This document shows, in pieces, positions 53,467 through 61,971 of a DNA stretch of 64,000 bases. Below the pieces are notes generated by a model that had not been told where the DNA came from, did not search any database, and worked only from the letters and a program-made list of their open reading frames with translations. Within the stretch, counting starts at the first letter, position 1. Every line of letters begins with the position of its first letter. The position numbers and the translations under genes were made by a program. The DNA comes from Candidatus Obscuribacterales bacterium (GTDB taxonomy: Bacteria > Cyanobacteriota > Vampirovibrionia > Obscuribacterales > Obscuribacteraceae): assembly GCA_019747875.1 (NCBI GenBank), contig JAIEQI010000055.1:1-64000 (forward strand), written 5' to 3'.

Positions 53467-55161
53467 ATGCCTGGCAAAGACAAAATAATAGGCATCGATC
53501 TCGGCACGACAAACTCGTGCGTAGCTGTTGTCGAGTTCGGAAAAACAGTTGTAATTCCCAACATCGAAGGTGCACGAACGACTCCGTCAATCGTTCACAT
53601 AGATCACAGCGGCAATCGTCTGGTTGGTATGCCAGCGAAAAAACGCAGTATAAAATATCCCGAACGAACGATTCGCTCCGTGAAGCGCTACATGGGCAGC
53701 AATCATCGAGTCCGCGTAGATGAGCACACATATTCTCCGGAGCAAATGGCGGCTACCATTCTGCACAAGTTGAAACGCCAGGCCGAATCGTATTTGAACG
53801 AGCCAGTCAGCCGGGCGATCATAACGGTACCAGCCTACTTTGACGACTTGCAGCGCCTGGCTACCCGCAATGCAGGGAAACTAGCCGGACTCGATGTACT
53901 CCGTGTAATCAACGAACCAACGGCATGTGCATTAGCCTATGGCTTCAGCAAAGTAGAAGCCGGTCAGGAAATGAACATTATCATTTTCGATTTCGGCGGA
54001 GGAACATTCGACGTCTCCATCTTGCACATTGCCGAAGGGGTCGTTCAAGTAAAAGCGACCAACGGCAACAATCGCCTGGGCGGAGATGATTTCGACACAC
54101 GGGTGGCTATGTTCATTAATGAGCACGTCAAAAAGAACTATGGTGTTGACGCATCGAAAGACCTTGTTGCGCGCCAGAGAATGCTTGAAGCGGCGGAGAA
54201 AGTCAAAATCGAACTAACCGGAATGAGGTTCTCACATGTATCCCTGCCGTTTTTGGCAGTGGCAAATGGGGAGCCCGTCAATTTGGAGTTCGACGTTACT
54301 CTTGATGAATTCGAAAAGATAACCAGAGATCTAGTGAAATTGACTGCGCTTCCAATTGAGACCGCTTTGGCTGACGCGCATCTGACCGGCAATGATATAG
54401 ACAAAGTCGTATTAGTGGGAGGAACGACCAGAATTCCGGCAGTACAACAATTCATTCGGAGCTACTTCAACAAAGAGCCGGCGAAAACCATAAACCCTGA
54501 CGAAGCCATCGCCATCGGTGCGGCGATCCAGGGCGGTATTTTGAGTGGCGACATTGAAGATCTGCTCTTACTCGATGTAATTCCCATGAGCTTGAGCGTT
54601 GAAGAAGAAGATGGATCCTTTCACAGGCTCATCGAAAAGAACACAGCAATTCCAGCGACTCGCAAACATACTTTTGCAACAACCCGAGATCGCCAAACTT
54701 CTATTTCTGTTCACGTGATGCAAGGTGAAGGAAAAACGCCAGCAGGAAATATCTCTCTTGCTCGCTTTGATATTACGGGATTGCCAAAAGCACTTAAGGG
54801 CGAACAAAAGGTCGAGGTTACTTTCAACGTTGATGCCGATGGTATCTTTCAAACCAGCTACACAATTGGCGGAGAAAAAGCGCAGCAAGTTTTGATGAAA
54901 CGCACAAGCGGCTATGATCAAGAGCAAATGGCGAAGCTAGCAAAGGATGAAGCAGCGGTTCTGGAAGTGAAAGCGCTTCTCAATCCTCCTGAAACGATGG
55001 AAGATTCGGCACCGGCGCCGAACAAGAAAGCGACTTCTGAACACACATCGCAGCAGCAGGGCGCCGCATCAAGTCCAAATGGGCAATCATCGGGCTTCGG
55101 CGCTAAAATCATGGAAATGATCAATAGCATCTTGTCCGCAATAGGAATAAAGAAAAATTGA
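53467..55161 (+). CDS. DnaK/Hsp70 paralog with short C-terminal region
   Basis: ATP-dependent chaperone of the Hsp70 family. N-terminal ATPase domain with phosphate loops IGIDLGTTNSCVAVVE, IIFDFGGGTFDVSILHIAEG and VVLVGGTTRIPAVQQFI; the linker (DLLLLDVIPMSLSVEEE) leads to a β-sandwich (ARFDITGLPKALKGEQKVEV). At about 564 residues it is shorter than canonical DnaK (610-640): most of the helical lid is missing and is replaced by a Ser/Gln-rich tail and an amphipathic end (FGAKIMEMINSILSAIGI). ATG 53467 is preferred to GTG 53410. No grpE or dnaJ nearby, so it is likely a specialised paralog. Confidence 0.88.
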   Translation: MPGKDKIIGIDLGTTNSCVAVVEFGKTVVIPNIEGARTTPSIVHIDHSGNRLVGMPAKKRSIKYPERTIRSVKRYMGSNHRVRVDEHTYSPEQMAATILHKLKRQAESYLNEPVSRAIITVPAYFDDLQRLATRNAGKLAGLDVLRVINEPTACALAYGFSKVEAGQEMNIIIFDFGGGTFDVSILHIAEGVVQVKATNGNNRLGGDDFDTRVAMFINEHVKKNYGVDASKDLVARQRMLEAAEKVKIELTGMRFSHVSLPFLAVANGEPVNLEFDVTLDEFEKITRDLVKLTALPIETALADAHLTGNDIDKVVLVGGTTRIPAVQQFIRSYFNKEPAKTINPDEAIAIGAAIQGGILSGDIEDLLLLDVIPMSLSVEEEDGSFHRLIEKNTAIPATRKHTFATTRDRQTSISVHVMQGEGKTPAGNISLARFDITGLPKALKGEQKVEVTFNVDADGIFQTSYTIGGEKAQQVLMKRTSGYDQEQMAKLAKDEAAVLEVKALLNPPETMEDSAPAPNKKATSEHTSQQQGAASSPNGQSSGFGAKIMEMINSILSAIGIKKN

Positions 55162-55231
55162 TAGTTCGAAGAGCTGGTTCAGACGATAATTAGCTCCAAC
55201 AAGTTACTTGCTTAGGAACCAGAGAAAAAAA

Positions 55232-56017
55232 ATGAGCAATACGCTTTCCCGCAAAACCATTTCGCCCGCCTTGCAGGCTTTGCTCGATCGATTTATCGAT
55301 TACGCAGGTTTATTTCCGCCCGCAAAACTTCCTCTCGATACTTGTTTGACCAATTTTCAAAGCTATGCGACGAGCGATCACAAATGGATGCTGCGCTGGT
55401 TTGTGTTGAACGAAACCGATCTGAGCAACACTCCAGAAGCAATGAATGGTTTGCTCTCTATTCTTACGGAGAAAGATCAGAATCGGGCAGCAACGCTCGA
55501 AACAAAATCAATAGTGAAAGCTAAGCATCCAGTATATTGCGAAGTTCCATGCGACATACTTTCCATGCTGGATGAGGTCAAGGCGAATGGCTGCTTCGCG
55601 AAAATTCGTACAGGCGGAATAAAAGAAGAGCTGATCCCAAGCACAAAGGATGTAGCTTCATTTATTGAGAGATGCGCGCAGCTCCGGTTAGCGTTCAAAG
55701 CAACAGCGGGTCTGCATCATCCGATCAGGGCAGTCTACGCATTGACCTATGAACCAAATTCCAGCAAAGCTACAATGCACGGTTTTCTAAACGTTTTGAT
55801 GGCTTCAGCATTTGCGTGGCACGGAATGGAAAACGTGGAAGCTATAGTTGCCGAGACAGACCCGGCGGCATTTTCTTTCGATGACAGCGCTAAATGGCGG
55901 GACAAGGCATTGACTATATCTCAAGTGAAAGATGCTCGTGCCAACTTCATTCACGCGATTGGTTCGTGCTCCTTCGATGAACCAGTAACTGAATTGCAGG
56001 CGTTAGGCTTACTTTAA
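55232..56017 (+). CDS. Hypothetical cytoplasmic protein
   Basis: 261 residues, unrecognised family. Recurrent features: LLDRFIDYAGLFPPAKLPLD near the N-terminus, KWMLRWFVLNETDLSN, YCEVPCDILSMLDEVKANGC, FAKIRTGGIKEELIPSTKDV and ATAGLHHPIRAVYALTYEPN. The pattern of strands with I(R)TGG and A(T)AGLHHP is reminiscent of α/β (TIM-barrel-like) enzymes but I cannot name it. ATG 55232 is chosen because it begins the conserved-looking sequence; the ORF start at 55208 adds a basic 8-residue piece. No obvious SD. It may be in one unit with the DnaK paralog, 70 bases upstream. Confidence 0.55.
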   Translation: MSNTLSRKTISPALQALLDRFIDYAGLFPPAKLPLDTCLTNFQSYATSDHKWMLRWFVLNETDLSNTPEAMNGLLSILTEKDQNRAATLETKSIVKAKHPVYCEVPCDILSMLDEVKANGCFAKIRTGGIKEELIPSTKDVASFIERCAQLRLAFKATAGLHHPIRAVYALTYEPNSSKATMHGFLNVLMASAFAWHGMENVEAIVAETDPAAFSFDDSAKWRDKALTISQVKDARANFIHAIGSCSFDEPVTELQALGLL

Positions 56018-56379
56018 GAACACAATTTCTCCATATTTTTCATTCTGTTTCCATAGCTTTTTTCTACGATGTAATCATCACCGAGAAAGAGGAACAAACA
56101 GACAGAGCCTTGCAGCTAGCGAAAAGGAATTACTAGTACATATCGCCAAGATTCTAATTCTGGTGGCTGCAAGCTCTGTCCATTAGACCCCGTTGACTGA
56201 AGCAACTAACCTGAAATCGCCAAGTCCCCCTACAACAAAAGGAGAAAGCGAAGTCCCCCCGATCACAGAGATAGAGATTGCCTGAAAGCTCCAATTCCCC
56301 GCAAGCAGGCAATGTCTGAATTTGCATGCCTGTCGTTTCCGAGGCGACAGGCATTTTCCTTCGCAAGAAGAGCGAATCG

Positions 56380-56650
56380 CTCTTGAAGATCGAAGCCGGC
56401 AAGATGCCGGCGCTCCCGGGATCGAACCGAACTCCAAGAGAGCGAATCTGTCCTAAGTATGGAGCGCGGACGTCTCGTCCGCCCATAAGTATGGGCAGCG
56501 GACGTCTCGTCCGCCCATAAGTATGGGCAGCGGACGTCCCGTCCGCATTTAACCACGACAAAGATAAGGAGCGAATCGCTCTCAAAAATTAGAAGCCGGC
56601 AAGAGGCCGGAGCTCCCATGATCGAACCGAATTCCAAAGAGCGAATCTCT
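56380..56650. repeat. Repeat cluster: modules A and B, including three tandem 32-bp hairpins
   Basis: The 732-base gap between genes holds module A twice (about 56391-56428 and 56589-56629), a GAGCGAATCGCTC element, and three tandem B units (56466-56482, 56498-56514, 56530-56546) with the same 32-base period as near 1.65 kb. The third unit differs by one base (CGTCCC). From 56018 to 56380 I see no gene or motif that I can name. Confidence 0.85.
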
Positions 56651-56749
56651 TTATCCAGACGGTTTTTAGAGATTTAATCCAAAATTGCCCGGCAAAAGCG
56701 AAACCTTTTTGGCGCTAACTTGTATTGATCTTCAAAGGAGTCCACCCTC

Positions 56750-57547
56750 ATGTTTGAAGGCAATCAATCGGTTATTGCGGTTTTTCTTCCGCTGGCATTA
56801 GTTTTCGTCGTCATAGAAGCGCTAGTCGCGCACTTTCGAAAGGAAGCCATCCACTCATTACCAGATACGATGTGCAATCTGGCGATCCTGCTGATAGGAA
56901 GACTGTCCCAACCACTTTTCACAATCTACATTTACTTCACTCTAAGTGCAGTGGAGAAGGTCGCGCCATTTCACCTCCCTGAATCCACAGCGACAACAAT
57001 TGCTGCAGTCCTGTTCACTGACTTCATCTATTATTGGCAGCACAGATGGAGCCACAAAAACAGATATCTATGGTTTTTCCATGAGGTCCACCATTCAAGC
57101 AAGTTCTTCAATTTGGCTACAAGCTTCCGATTACATTGGCTCGGCAGAATCATGGCACCAATATTTTTTGCGCCAGCAATATTGTGTGGATTTCGCGCAG
57201 AGCAGGTTGCATTGTTCTTTATTCTCAATCTGTTCTACCAGTTCTTCCTCCACACAAAGTTGATTGGAAAAATACCTTTTGTTGAGGGAATCTTCAACAC
57301 GCCATCCGCGCATCGCGTTCATCACTCTCGAAACAAAGAGTATCTCAACAAGAACTTCGGCGGCATTCTAATGCTGTGGGATCATGTGTTCGGCACATAT
57401 CAGGCCGAAGGTTCCACACCGGTATTCGGTACCATTGGCCGGTTTGAAAGTAACAACCCTTTCACAGTGCAATTTCACAAACTGAAGGGATATGAGAAAC
57501 TAACACATTGGATTACTGCGAAGATGCCGCTAGGTCGGAAAACATAG
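56750..57547 (+). CDS. Fatty-acid hydroxylase / sterol desaturase-family membrane protein
   Basis: 265 residues. Hydrophobic helices (VIAVFLPLALVFVVIEAL; AILLIGRLSQPLFTIYIYFT; TTIAAVLFTDFIYYW) and the His-rich motifs of the family: HRWSHKNRYLWFFHEVHHSS and PSAHRVHHSRNKEYL, which bind the di-iron centre, plus a third His box (LHWLGRI region is variable). These enzymes hydroxylate or desaturate membrane lipids or sterol-like substrates. ATG 56750 has GGAG 8-9 bases upstream. Substrate unknown. The gene follows a repeat cluster. Confidence 0.88.
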   Translation: MFEGNQSVIAVFLPLALVFVVIEALVAHFRKEAIHSLPDTMCNLAILLIGRLSQPLFTIYIYFTLSAVEKVAPFHLPESTATTIAAVLFTDFIYYWQHRWSHKNRYLWFFHEVHHSSKFFNLATSFRLHWLGRIMAPIFFAPAILCGFRAEQVALFFILNLFYQFFLHTKLIGKIPFVEGIFNTPSAHRVHHSRNKEYLNKNFGGILMLWDHVFGTYQAEGSTPVFGTIGRFESNNPFTVQFHKLKGYEKLTHWITAKMPLGRKT

Positions 57548-57689
57548 AATACAGGGGCGAAGCCACGCGTCGCCCACGGAGAATCTTGTCGCGGGAGCAG
57601 CTTACGCGGGGTCTTGCGTCACCTACAGTATTCGGTTCAATTCCATGAGCGCTAATGGCAACGAAAAAGATCCTGCGACAACGGCAACT

Positions 57690-58535
57690 CTACTCAGGAG
57701 CGAGCTCAGCTAGATTGTGCGACTGCAAAAATTTCTTGAAACTCTCGCGCAGATTCTTACCGCGGAACGAATTCAGAACTCGAAATGGTTGTATTTGGCT
57801 TTCCTCAACAGAACAGCGTTCAACGGTTGTATTTTGATTTCCTCGGGCGCTAAACCCCTGAATCAAACATTCCCCGCGTGCGGCTCCAGGACCTGCTGGG
57901 AAGTAGCGGTCAAACTCTTCCTGTTTCGCGACGCGAATAATCTTTCCGGTCTTATCATCAACATCCACATTTGTAGAACAGACCTTAACGCAGAATTCTT
58001 TCTCGGATAATTTGATCGGTTCATATCGGCTGATTATTTTGTATTGGCAATAGCCATCAAGCGTCAGTTTGGTGATGTTGGGCCAACTAACATGGTGCCA
58101 GACACCGCCTCGTTTATCGAGCTGCATTCCATATAGATGATCCACCTTACTAACGCTTTCATAATCGCCAAAGAGTGTGTGGTCTATTTGCTTATCTCGG
58201 TGAAACAAGCCGGCACGCCACTTGGGGATCTGATACCAGAGATCTTCCTTGTCTTCGGCAGGAAGCTCAATCGAGCTGAATAGTTTGTGGGGCTTCAGAT
58301 CTTGAGGAACCGGATCGACTTTCTCGCTAAACGAAATATTAGCCGGAATCGGTTTTCCACCGTCCTCGATCGAAATATCTCCAGAAACAGGTAACGTTTC
58401 TTCCAGTTGAATTTTCCCCTGAAGCGGCTCTGATTCGCACATTGGGATATAAAACGAGTTCAGCAAGAGCAGTGCTACTGCGTAGGAGATCGTATGCGAC
58501 GAATTTTTGCACTTATTAATCATGAACGACATCAT
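57690..58535 (-). CDS. Secreted protein, paralog of the protein at 44473
   Basis: 281 residues. A signal peptide (NSSHTISYAVALLLLNSFYI, Pro-Met-Cys) is followed by a Pro/Ile-rich linker and a domain with YQIPKWRAGLFHRDKQIDHT, YGMQLDKRGGVWHHVSWPN, a Tyr/Cys strand region and the ending LRESFKKFLQSHNLAELAPE. Layout and motifs match the secreted protein at 44473-45471 (FMIPRWMAGSW, HQMDAKGNIWH). Two Cys-containing strands may form a disulphide. The ATG at 58535 is followed by a second Met. The family and role are unknown. Confidence 0.6.
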   Translation of the reverse strand: MMSFMINKCKNSSHTISYAVALLLLNSFYIPMCESEPLQGKIQLEETLPVSGDISIEDGGKPIPANISFSEKVDPVPQDLKPHKLFSSIELPAEDKEDLWYQIPKWRAGLFHRDKQIDHTLFGDYESVSKVDHLYGMQLDKRGGVWHHVSWPNITKLTLDGYCQYKIISRYEPIKLSEKEFCVKVCSTNVDVDDKTGKIIRVAKQEEFDRYFPAGPGAARGECLIQGFSARGNQNTTVERCSVEESQIQPFRVLNSFRGKNLRESFKKFLQSHNLAELAPE

Positions 58536-58682
58536 ATCAGTAAATAAGCCTATAGAATGCGGTCCGAAAGCAAGTAGTAACGCATTTGTGGAAGAATCAC
58601 CTACAAAATCTGTAGGAACTTTTGGAAATTTTTCCTGTCAGATTCTGTGCTCCCGATCCCTTTCAACTTTTCACTCCCCCTC

Positions 58683-58720
58683 CCACAGCCTCCCTTATCC
58701 CAGAGGCTGTGGATCTTTTT
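58683..58720 (+). terminator. Hairpin with T-run at a gene 3' end
   Basis: CCACAGCCTC and GAGGCTGTGG around a 10-base loop, followed by ATCTTTTT on the + strand. It lies at the end of the minus-strand retropepsin-like gene (stop at 58719-58721). On the minus strand no T-run follows the stem, so it is only a bona fide terminator for + strand transcripts, and no + gene precedes it. Its role is uncertain. Confidence 0.4.
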
Positions 58721-59903
58721 AGTAAGAAAACTCGATTGTCTTCCTTTCCCTATCGATTGTGAATCGCCGCCCTCCTAACAATTCAGGACCTATCAGAGTG
58801 AACTCGCCTTGATTTATGCGAGCAGGGACATGGTGTGACATGATCGGACCGAAATCGAAGCGCTCGACATAATTGATGTACGGAGAACGTAATCCGAGTT
58901 TCATAGCGTGCTGAGGGCAGATGGAGATGTCGTCGCCCTGGCAGCCCGTATCAAAAACCGCTGGAAACGAAATGCCATTCATTTCAATTTTCACCTGCAT
59001 TAAGTTTCCGACTTGTTCAAACGGGACAAAAAACTTGCTATTCACAGTCGGACGCAATGCAATGTTGCTTTCCGTTTTCTTTTTATTCAAACGAATAAAC
59101 CATTCATCAATTTCATAGTTGTAACCATCCCAGAAATTTGCTCCGACTAAATTAACAGGCAGGTTCATTATTATGACTTTTACTTTGCGCGTTAATTCAC
59201 CGAATTCAATAGTCGCCTCAGTTAGCACCGCAGGCTCAGGCCCACGAGGAGTACTGGTCATTGTTCGCACACACTTTGCCGGATCAAATTTGAGTTTCGA
59301 GGCAGTCTCTCTGTTCACTACTGTTAACTCAGCACCAGTGTCAAATACAAAATCCTCTCGCGATCCGTTTACTGTCGCCTTCATTCTCATGAGTCCGCGA
59401 TCTTTTTTGTACTCCACCTTAACCCTGTCAGGAAGCTTGCTGAGTTCAGCCTTCCGAGCAGCTTCCTCCGACGCTTCCTTGATCTCTGAGGGCGTCGCAG
59501 AAGCAGCCTTTGTAGGCGCCTGTATTTCAATCGTACTTAAATAGGTATCTACGAGGCGAGCTTCGGGAGATTGAGGAAAATTCTGCTTGATGTGCTGGAA
59601 AAGTGTTTTTGCAGTATTTTGATCCTGCAAACTTGCATAACACAATCCTTCGTAATAAAGTACTGTAGCCGTCTGCTTCTGAACGCGAAATGCTTCGAGC
59701 GCTTCCCTGTATTTCTTTTGGTTATACAGACTCACGCCATCCGCAGGGCGAGCCCCGGCACTTTGCGCTCCAACTGGCGCTTGAACTACAAAGAGGAAAG
59801 AAGCAAGTACTGAAGCAATCCAAAAAGCTTTGGCAAAACTTTCCGCCAAGTCCTCAGACACCCTTTTCCGGCTCGCCCTTCTCAACGCCAAGCCCCTTTG
59901 CAC
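58719..59903 (-). CDS. Secreted TPR protein with two retropepsin-like aspartyl protease domains
   Basis: 394 residues. Signal region (AFWIASVLASFLFVVQAPVG, Ala-Gln), then a TPR segment (SLYNQKKYREALEAFRVQKQ; TVLYYEGLCYASLQDQNTAK). Two retropepsin-like domains follow: DFVFDTGAELTVVN with Asp188 and SFPAVFDTGCQGDDI with Asp318. A hydrophobic strand follows each, ending in ILGA-like motifs (VNLVGANFWDG; LIGPELLGGRR), which is the typical layout of single-domain retropepsin-like proteins. The tandem arrangement could form an intramolecular active site. Predicted periplasmic or surface protease. Start GTG 59903; alternatives downstream. Confidence 0.78.
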   Translation of the reverse strand: MQRGLALRRASRKRVSEDLAESFAKAFWIASVLASFLFVVQAPVGAQSAGARPADGVSLYNQKKYREALEAFRVQKQTATVLYYEGLCYASLQDQNTAKTLFQHIKQNFPQSPEARLVDTYLSTIEIQAPTKAASATPSEIKEASEEAARKAELSKLPDRVKVEYKKDRGLMRMKATVNGSREDFVFDTGAELTVVNRETASKLKFDPAKCVRTMTSTPRGPEPAVLTEATIEFGELTRKVKVIIMNLPVNLVGANFWDGYNYEIDEWFIRLNKKKTESNIALRPTVNSKFFVPFEQVGNLMQVKIEMNGISFPAVFDTGCQGDDISICPQHAMKLGLRSPYINYVERFDFGPIMSHHVPARINQGEFTLIGPELLGGRRFTIDRERKTIEFSY

Positions 59904-59945
59904 AAGCGTAACAACAGCACCTTCAATATTCCCTCAAACACCCTC

Positions 59946-60000
59946 GTGGCTATGTGGTAGGTAGTTCAAATGAAGTAATTTTCGCAAATCACATAGCCAC
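59946..60000. repeat. 11-bp inverted repeat upstream of the radical SAM operon
   Basis: GTGGCTATGTG (59946-59956) and its exact complement CACATAGCCAC (59990-60000) are separated by 33 bases. It lies between the divergent retropepsin-like gene and the radical SAM gene (60167), so may be an operator or structured leader. Confidence 0.4.
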
Positions 60001-60166
60001 CAATGCACAGCAAAGCGACAGTTTTTCAACTTTGAGGAATTACTTGCTCAAGATTCGAACCACTTTATCGCCAAGACCCACTATATTGCCAATCTACCGT
60101 CCGGCATCTTACGCTAAGCCGGTTTTTATGCTATTGTAAATAATACGGTTACTTAATGGTCGTACC

Positions 60167-61249
60167 ATGCTCCAAGAACAAATCGAAACTAGCCTTATTT
60201 CGGAGGATTTCAGCCAACAGCTGGAGGTTTCGTTCCCTGGACTAACCCATACGCGGAAGTATAACCAGACGTACACGCGCCACAGTTTTGGGGATACCGA
60301 ACATACAGTATCCCTGCCAGTAACCTTCACGCCCTTCGCTTCGGCACGCAACTGCTCGGCAAGATGTGTGTTTTGTTCGGAGACTCTTATATTCAAGGAT
60401 GCGACCCGCTTGTCGGCGAGCCTTCGGCCCGGCAGCAGCTATTTTGCCGGTCTTGAAAGAAGCTTGAATGAGATGAGCGGATTGAGAGTCGGAATTTCAT
60501 TGTCTGGTCTAGAAAGCACGGATGATCCAGCCTGGCTCTTAGAGACACTTGCGCTGCTATCCAAATTTCAACTGAATTCACCAGTTGAAGAAAAAGTACT
60601 CTATACCAACACATCCGGACTCGCAGAAAGAACGCACGGAAAGCTTTTGCTTCCGGCTCTGGAGAAGTTCGGTTTAACTCGCGCAGAGGTTTCTCGCCAC
60701 CATTATGATTCGAAAGCCAACAATCAGATTATGCGATTTCGCGATCCGAACGGGGTTGCGCAGAAGGAAATGTTCGAAGCAACTGTGAGGTCAATTCACC
60801 AGAGATTGCATGTCAGGCTTGTTTGCATAGTTCAACAAAACGGAATAGCAAGTGCTTCCGATGTGACAAAGTATCTTGAATGGGCCGACCAACTTGGAGT
60901 GAACGATGTAGTATTTCGAGAATTTTCTCGAACTCACGATCTTTATCAATTGAACGCGACCCTCAAGACGATTCAAACGAATCGGGTGGACATCGAAGAT
61001 CTAATGAGAGCCGCATTTGAAGAGTCAGACGATTTTGTCGCGTTGGAACTCGTAAACGGGTATTATTACTCGAACTTAAAATGCAAATGGCGTGATAAAG
61101 TAACAGTCACATTTGAAACATCAGATTACGAGCTAATGAAACAGCTGCACAAATCGGATGTAATCTACAAGCTGATCTACCATGCAAATGGGAATCTCAC
61201 AGCCGATTGGGATCCGGACTCATGCATCTTACTGAAGAACGAGAATTAA
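60167..61249 (+). CDS. Radical SAM protein, first gene of rSAM-methyltransferase-nucleotidyltransferase cassette
   Basis: 360 residues. The [4Fe-4S] motif is CSARCVFCSE (CxxxCxxC) at Cys63, Cys67 and Cys70. Later segments are those of a radical SAM TIM barrel (LRVGISLSGLESTDDPAWLL; VLYTNTSGLAERTHGKLLLP; LVCIVQQNGIASASDVTKYL; VVFREFSRTHDLY). A C-terminal Trp/Cys/Asp region (NLKCKWRDKVTVTFETSDYE) may bind the substrate. ATG 60167 has no clear SD. The methyltransferase start lies 28 bases inside its 3' end, so the two are co-translated. The reaction is unknown. Confidence 0.8.
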   Translation: MLQEQIETSLISEDFSQQLEVSFPGLTHTRKYNQTYTRHSFGDTEHTVSLPVTFTPFASARNCSARCVFCSETLIFKDATRLSASLRPGSSYFAGLERSLNEMSGLRVGISLSGLESTDDPAWLLETLALLSKFQLNSPVEEKVLYTNTSGLAERTHGKLLLPALEKFGLTRAEVSRHHYDSKANNQIMRFRDPNGVAQKEMFEATVRSIHQRLHVRLVCIVQQNGIASASDVTKYLEWADQLGVNDVVFREFSRTHDLYQLNATLKTIQTNRVDIEDLMRAAFEESDDFVALELVNGYYYSNLKCKWRDKVTVTFETSDYELMKQLHKSDVIYKLIYHANGNLTADWDPDSCILLKNEN

Positions 61250-61971
61250 CGAACAACAGTTGGTTCATTCTAGAACGAAACGAATATGACAATCTAGCGC
61301 CAGAATTGCTAGAAGGTGACATCTTCGGCGGAAGGGATTGTGGATGGGTTTCACAGATGAGACCATTCATTCGTGCATTCAGCTCCTCCGAAGATTTGGT
61401 GCTCGATCCTTTTGCCGGACTCGGCACCACATTAGTTGCAGCAATTATGGAAGGACGCAATGTAGTCGGAGTTGAAATCGAGGCAAAGCGAATCGAACTG
61501 ATCAACAAAAGACTCTCCTCTCTAAACCATAAGCAAGGCGTTTCACTTCACCGAATGGATGCGCAGAAAGCCTTTCCTGAGATGAATTCAACAGTCGATT
61601 TGTCTTTAACAAGCATTCCCTATTTCGGTGCTTCAGACTCTTTTGACGCATCAAAATATCAAGGGCAAACGTATAATAGTCTTGATTATCAATCATATTT
61701 AGGAATATTGGATCGCGTTTTCTCGAACATCAAAAGATGGCTGAAGAAAGACAAGTTTGCAATCTTCATGTGTGAGAACTTGCATTTGCAGAATGCCGGA
61801 TTTGTTCCTCTCGCTTGGGATGTTGCGCGCATTCTACAGCAGCATTTTGTGCTCTGTGATGAGCGGATTATTTGCTATGAGAAAGAAAACGGAGAACTTG
61901 GCTCGGATAGTACGCGCACAAACAGATCTCACGAATATGTTCTTATATGCAGGAATTCTCTTATCACATGA
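61222..61971 (+). CDS. DNA methyltransferase-like protein (N4/N6 type)
   Basis: 250 residues. SAM-dependent amino-methyltransferase. Motif I VLDPFAGLGTTLVAAIMEGR is followed by GVEIEAKRIELI (motif II), and the catalytic motif IV is STVDLSLTSIPYFGASDSFD, where the usual TSPPY is TSIPY. Motif I precedes IV, the order seen in γ-like or orphan MTases; no target-recognition domain is evident. ATG 61222 is chosen over TTG 61207. It overlaps the radical SAM gene by 28 bases and the next gene by 4 (ATGA). Substrate (DNA or RNA) unknown. There is no restriction endonuclease partner. Confidence 0.78.
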   Translation: MHLTEERELTNNSWFILERNEYDNLAPELLEGDIFGGRDCGWVSQMRPFIRAFSSSEDLVLDPFAGLGTTLVAAIMEGRNVVGVEIEAKRIELINKRLSSLNHKQGVSLHRMDAQKAFPEMNSTVDLSLTSIPYFGASDSFDASKYQGQTYNSLDYQSYLGILDRVFSNIKRWLKKDKFAIFMCENLHLQNAGFVPLAWDVARILQQHFVLCDERIICYEKENGELGSDSTRTNRSHEYVLICRNSLIT

